Positions 62,231 to 64,000 of a stretch of 64,000 nt of DNA are shown piece after piece. The stretch's first letter is position 1. The number at the start of each line of letters is the position of its first letter. The notes beneath the pieces are model-generated. The model saw only the letters and a list, made by a program, of their open reading frames with translations. It was not told where the DNA came from and ran no database searches. The stretch covers positions 62,001 through 126,000 of the forward strand of contig NZ_JACDOH010000003.1 in assembly GCF_017656155.1 (NCBI RefSeq). The letters are read 5' to 3'. Source of the stretch: Thermosyntropha sp. (GTDB lineage Bacteria; Bacillota; Syntrophomonadia; Syntrophomonadales; Syntrophomonadaceae). The translations under genes and the position numbers were made by a program.

Positions 62231-62603
62231 CAGACTTACCCCCTTTAATTATCTCTGAAATAAAAGCCTTAATATCTTCTTCCCGCATACCGAAATAAAG
62301 CATCTCACGAACAATTCGTTTCAATTCAAGCTTAAGCTCATCAATTCTTTCGTCCTTTGCTCCGGGCTTTTGCGGATTGACATAGTTTCCTTTGCCCGGA
62401 AGTGAGTAAATATAGCCCATACGTTCAAGCTCCCGGTAAGCTTTTTGAATAGTATTAGGATTTATACCCAGGTCAGCAGCCAATATCCTGACTGCCGGAA
62501 GCTTCTCATCTGGTTTTAAAACTTCATTTATAATAAGCTCCTTTATCTTATCTACCACCTGCTCATAAATAGGCTGCCTGCTCTTAACATCCAGTTCAAA
62601 CAT
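62223..62603 (-). CDS. GntR family regulator, YtrA subfamily
   Basis: The 126-residue protein has a winged helix (QPIYEQVVDKIKELIINEVLKPDEKLPAVRILAADLGINPNTIQKAYRELERMGYI) and only a short helical C-terminal domain for dimerisation (ELKLELKRIVREMLYFGM), as in YtrA. It heads the ABC operon. A perfect 12-bp inverted repeat directly upstream is its likely operator. The ATG follows AAAGGAGG. Confidence 0.93.
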   Translation of the reverse strand: MFELDVKSRQPIYEQVVDKIKELIINEVLKPDEKLPAVRILAADLGINPNTIQKAYRELERMGYIYSLPGKGNYVNPQKPGAKDERIDELKLELKRIVREMLYFGMREEDIKAFISEIIKGGKSGD

Positions 62604-62616
62604 GTTGCACCTCCTT

Positions 62617-62647
62617 TTAACTGTCCTATTACAACTAGGACAGTTAA
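62617..62647. promoter_or_regulatory. Operator-like perfect palindrome upstream of the GntR gene
   Basis: TTAACTGTCCTA (62617-62628) and TAGGACAGTTAA (62636-62647) are perfect inverted copies with a 7-nt spacer, 14 bp before the GntR start. YtrA-type regulators bind such dyads and repress their own operon. It overlaps the 5' UTR, just downstream of a TATAGT box. Confidence 0.8.
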
Positions 62648-62712
62648 TACACTATAAATTTAAACCTTTTTTTAAAATCATGCAAGATATAATTTGCCTA
62701 AAAAGAAAAAAA

Positions 62713-62731
62713 CTGCGGCATAAAACCGCAG
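62713..62731 (-). terminator. Terminator left of the IS remnant
   Basis: CTGCGG/CCGCAG (62713-62718, 62726-62731) is followed on the minus strand by a seven-to-eight T run. It ends transcription coming from the right (sigma-54 regulator side). Confidence 0.8.
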
Positions 62732-62772
62732 GAAAAGCTAACAATACTTGTGGCAAAACATCTGAAGATCCT

Positions 62773-62836
62773 TTAACTGCCTATTTGGATTTCACCTTCA
62801 CTTCCATCTTCTTCCCCTCCCCCTGCACAATTAGTT
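62773..62836 (-). pseudogene. Possible gene tail cut off by the insertion element
   Basis: Just left of the IS end, a minus-strand frame reads NCAGGGEEDGSEGEIQIGS and stops at 62773, in front of the terminator at 62713. It may be the acidic C-terminus of a gene disrupted by the insertion; the parent gene was not identified and could be a chance frame. Confidence 0.3.
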
Positions 62837-62862
62837 CTGTTAACTTAAATCATATTTGCAAT

Positions 62863-62938
62863 CGTAGAACCCCGATGTTTATGCTGTTGGTGTAAGTTAC
62901 CAGCTTCACCCCCAAACATAAACAAAGGATGTTCTACG
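62863..62938. repeat. Large imperfect hairpin inside the left end of the IS
   Basis: CGTAGAAC/GTTCTACG (62863-62870, 62931-62938), GTTTATG/CATAAAC (62877-62883, 62917-62923) and an inner TTGGTG/CACC segment nest into one hairpin. It sits right before the transposase start, and may stop incoming transcription. Confidence 0.6.
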
Positions 62939-62941
62939 AAA

Positions 62942-63378
62942 ATGGGTAACTTATCCTGTCCCAAGTGTTCAAGTAATTCTCTTTGGAAATACGCCGCTAT
63001 TATAAAGGTCGTCAAAAATATTGCTGTAAAAAATGCCGTACTCAATTTGTCCCTGAAGCAAGTCGACATAAGCAGCTTAATATTAAATGCCCTTGGTGTG
63101 GCTGTGCTATGGAAGTCTACAAACGCCGTAAGTTCTACACCCGTTATCGCTGCTCCTCTATTCATTACAAAAACCGGAAACCTTGTCGCTGTAAAATTAA
63201 TATCTTTTCTATTCTCTTCCATAGCCGCCCGGCGCTCTTTAAAGGTCTCCGATGAATGGCATCTGGATGAAACTGTTGTTAAGGTAGCCGGTAAAAAATA
63301 TTACCTTCTCAAACTCAACCTGTTGCTGGTTTTACACCAAAATTTAAACATAATCGCCGGTTTTCTATGATTGCGTGA
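62942..63378 (+). pseudogene. Frameshifted, internally deleted transposase (zinc-ribbon type)
   Basis: Frame A begins MGNLSCPKCSSNSLWKY; after a shift near 62990 the zinc ribbon continues in frame B as YKGRQKYCCKKCRTQF and a second ribbon CPWCGCAMEVYKRRKFYTRYRC. Frame A resumes near 63240 with DEWHLDETVVKVAGKKYYLL, the start of a DDE core. A last shift gives TPKFKHNRRFSMIA and a stop at 63378. The middle of the catalytic domain is missing. Zinc-ribbon transposases with WHLDE belong to IS6- or IS1595-like groups; the exact family is not resolved. Confidence 0.75.
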
Positions 63379-63452
63379 GTTTTCTCATCATTTTAAGTTA
63401 ACAGCTCCTATTTTTTATTTGCCTGTTAGGTATTCCTTCATCTATTCCCGGT

Positions 63453-64000
63453 TCACCTTAAAATATTATACTTTCTAAGTTTTCTGTATATAGTGTTCCT
63501 GGAAACCCCCATCTCCTTGGCTACCCGGCTTATATTACCTCCATGCCGGGCAAGAAGGGTTATAAGCAGGCTGTACTCTTCTTTTTCTACATATCTTCGG
63601 TGCTTTTCCCTTTCCTGCTCAACTGAAAAAGACATAATTCCACCCTGGTTTTCTTCCCTTAAATTCTTTTCTTCATAAGAAGATTTTCCTTCCCTTATTT
63701 CAGAGGGAAGATCCCTTGCTGTTATTCTCTGTCCGCCGGTAATGTTCAAGATCCTCTCTACCACATTATGCAGCTCCCGGACATTGCCCGGCCAGCTGTA
63801 ACTGCTCAAGTAAGCTAAAACTTCCCGATCTACATCCGGCACTCTGCATCCCAGCTTGCTGCTTATATCTTCTAAAAAATAATAGAATAGAAGAGGAATA
63901 TCCCCGGGCCGCTCCCGCAGAGGCGGCAGGGTAATAGAAATTACATTAAGCCGGTAGTATAAATCCTGCCTGAAATTGCCTTTGCGCACTTCTTTGTATA
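63453..64000 (-). CDS. Sigma-54-dependent transcriptional activator (partial, C-terminus)
   Basis: The 181 visible residues carry the end of the AAA+ domain (FRQDLYYRLNVISITLPPLRERPGDIPLL, then YSWPGNVRELHNVVERI) and a Fis-type helix-turn-helix (GGNISRVAKEMGVSRNTIYRKLRKYNI). Such activators drive sigma-54 promoters; the sensory N-terminus lies beyond the right edge. The linker (EGKSSYEEKNLREENQGGIMSFSVEQEREKHRRYVEKEE) is long and charged. Syntrophic Clostridia carry many of these regulators, often controlling catabolic genes. The target is unknown. Confidence 0.93.
   Translation of the reverse strand, partial: YKEVRKGNFRQDLYYRLNVISITLPPLRERPGDIPLLFYYFLEDISSKLGCRVPDVDREVLAYLSSYSWPGNVRELHNVVERILNITGGQRITARDLPSEIREGKSSYEEKNLREENQGGIMSFSVEQEREKHRRYVEKEEYSLLITLLARHGGNISRVAKEMGVSRNTIYRKLRKYNILR

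Larger units (their letters stand above)
62837..63404. mobile_element. 568-bp insertion-sequence remnant with terminal inverted repeats
   Basis: CTGTTAACTTAAA at 62837-62849 and its complement at 63392-63404 make 13-bp perfect terminal inverted repeats. Between them lies a broken transposase reading frame on the plus strand. The element lacks most of the catalytic core, so it cannot move on its own. No target duplication was apparent in the flanks. It lies between the sigma-54 regulator and a terminator. Confidence 0.75.

Noticed and set aside
62845-63222. 125-codon minus-strand open frame across the IS
   Set aside because: It is the reverse shadow of the zinc-ribbon transposase remnant and has no recognisable domain.
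1-64000. CRISPR arrays, rRNA operons, prophage or toxin-antitoxin modules
   Set aside because: None seen: no regularly spaced repeats, no rRNA sequence and no phage structural genes on either strand.

Overview
The window reads as chromosome of an anaerobic, endospore-forming, low-GC Gram-positive bacterium (Firmicutes, Clostridia). Sporulation genes (spoVAC-spoVAD, dacF-spoIIAA-spoIIAB-sigF, a Spo0B-like protein) show the spore-forming lineage. Three very similar large acyl-CoA dehydrogenases, a thiolase, an acetate-family transporter, an oxygen-scavenging flavodiiron fusion and a citrate-to-2-oxoglutarate gene set point to a fatty-acid-oxidising anaerobe of the Syntrophomonas type. That placement is an inference from gene content. 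Many starts are TTG or GTG with strong Shine-Dalgarno sequences.

Layout. 1-4.2 kb: sporulation genes and a dodecin, all on the minus strand. 4.4-13.7 kb: an FAD-dependent dehydrogenase, a MATE exporter, a nucleobase permease, a dead amidohydrolase tail, comEC-comEA, a thiolase and a small DUF1540 protein. 13.8-16.7 kb: a leucine T-box leader with a complete tRNA-Ala(GGC) gene inside it, then leuS. 16.8-29.6 kb: the conserved rplU-prp-rpmA-obg-proB-proA and nadD-yqeK-rsfS set with rng and two radical-SAM-associated genes, interrupted by a plus-strand pair (Cys-rich protein and a cysteine-synthase homologue). 29.7-33.4 kb: a flavodiiron/rubredoxin/rubredoxin-reductase fusion and meso-diaminopimelate dehydrogenase. 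33.8-41 kb: three tandem acyl-CoA dehydrogenases and a divergent acetate transporter. 41-45.4 kb: a glucosaminidase, a hybrid histidine kinase and a DegV protein. 45.5-54 kb: metF, icd, leuD/leuC-like aconitase subunits, a homocitrate-synthase-type enzyme (possibly Re-citrate synthase) and gatCAB. 54.4-62.6 kb: two ABC systems, one with TetR and HlyD, the other with a YtrA-type GntR. 62.8-63.4 kb: a 568-bp insertion-sequence remnant. The right edge holds the C-terminus of a sigma-54 activator.

How the genes may work together: beta-oxidation (acyl-CoA dehydrogenases, thiolase) would give acetyl-CoA and acetate, with SatP moving the acid. Citrate formation, aconitase and Icd would give 2-oxoglutarate for glutamate, whose aminoacyl-tRNAs are amidated by GatCAB, encoded directly upstream in the same transcription direction.

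The most unusual item is the leuS leader. An intact tRNA-Ala gene sits between the tRNA-Leu-sensing domain (specifier CUC) and the antiterminator of a T-box riboswitch, in the place normally taken by stem III. tRNA processing would therefore cut the sensor from the switch.
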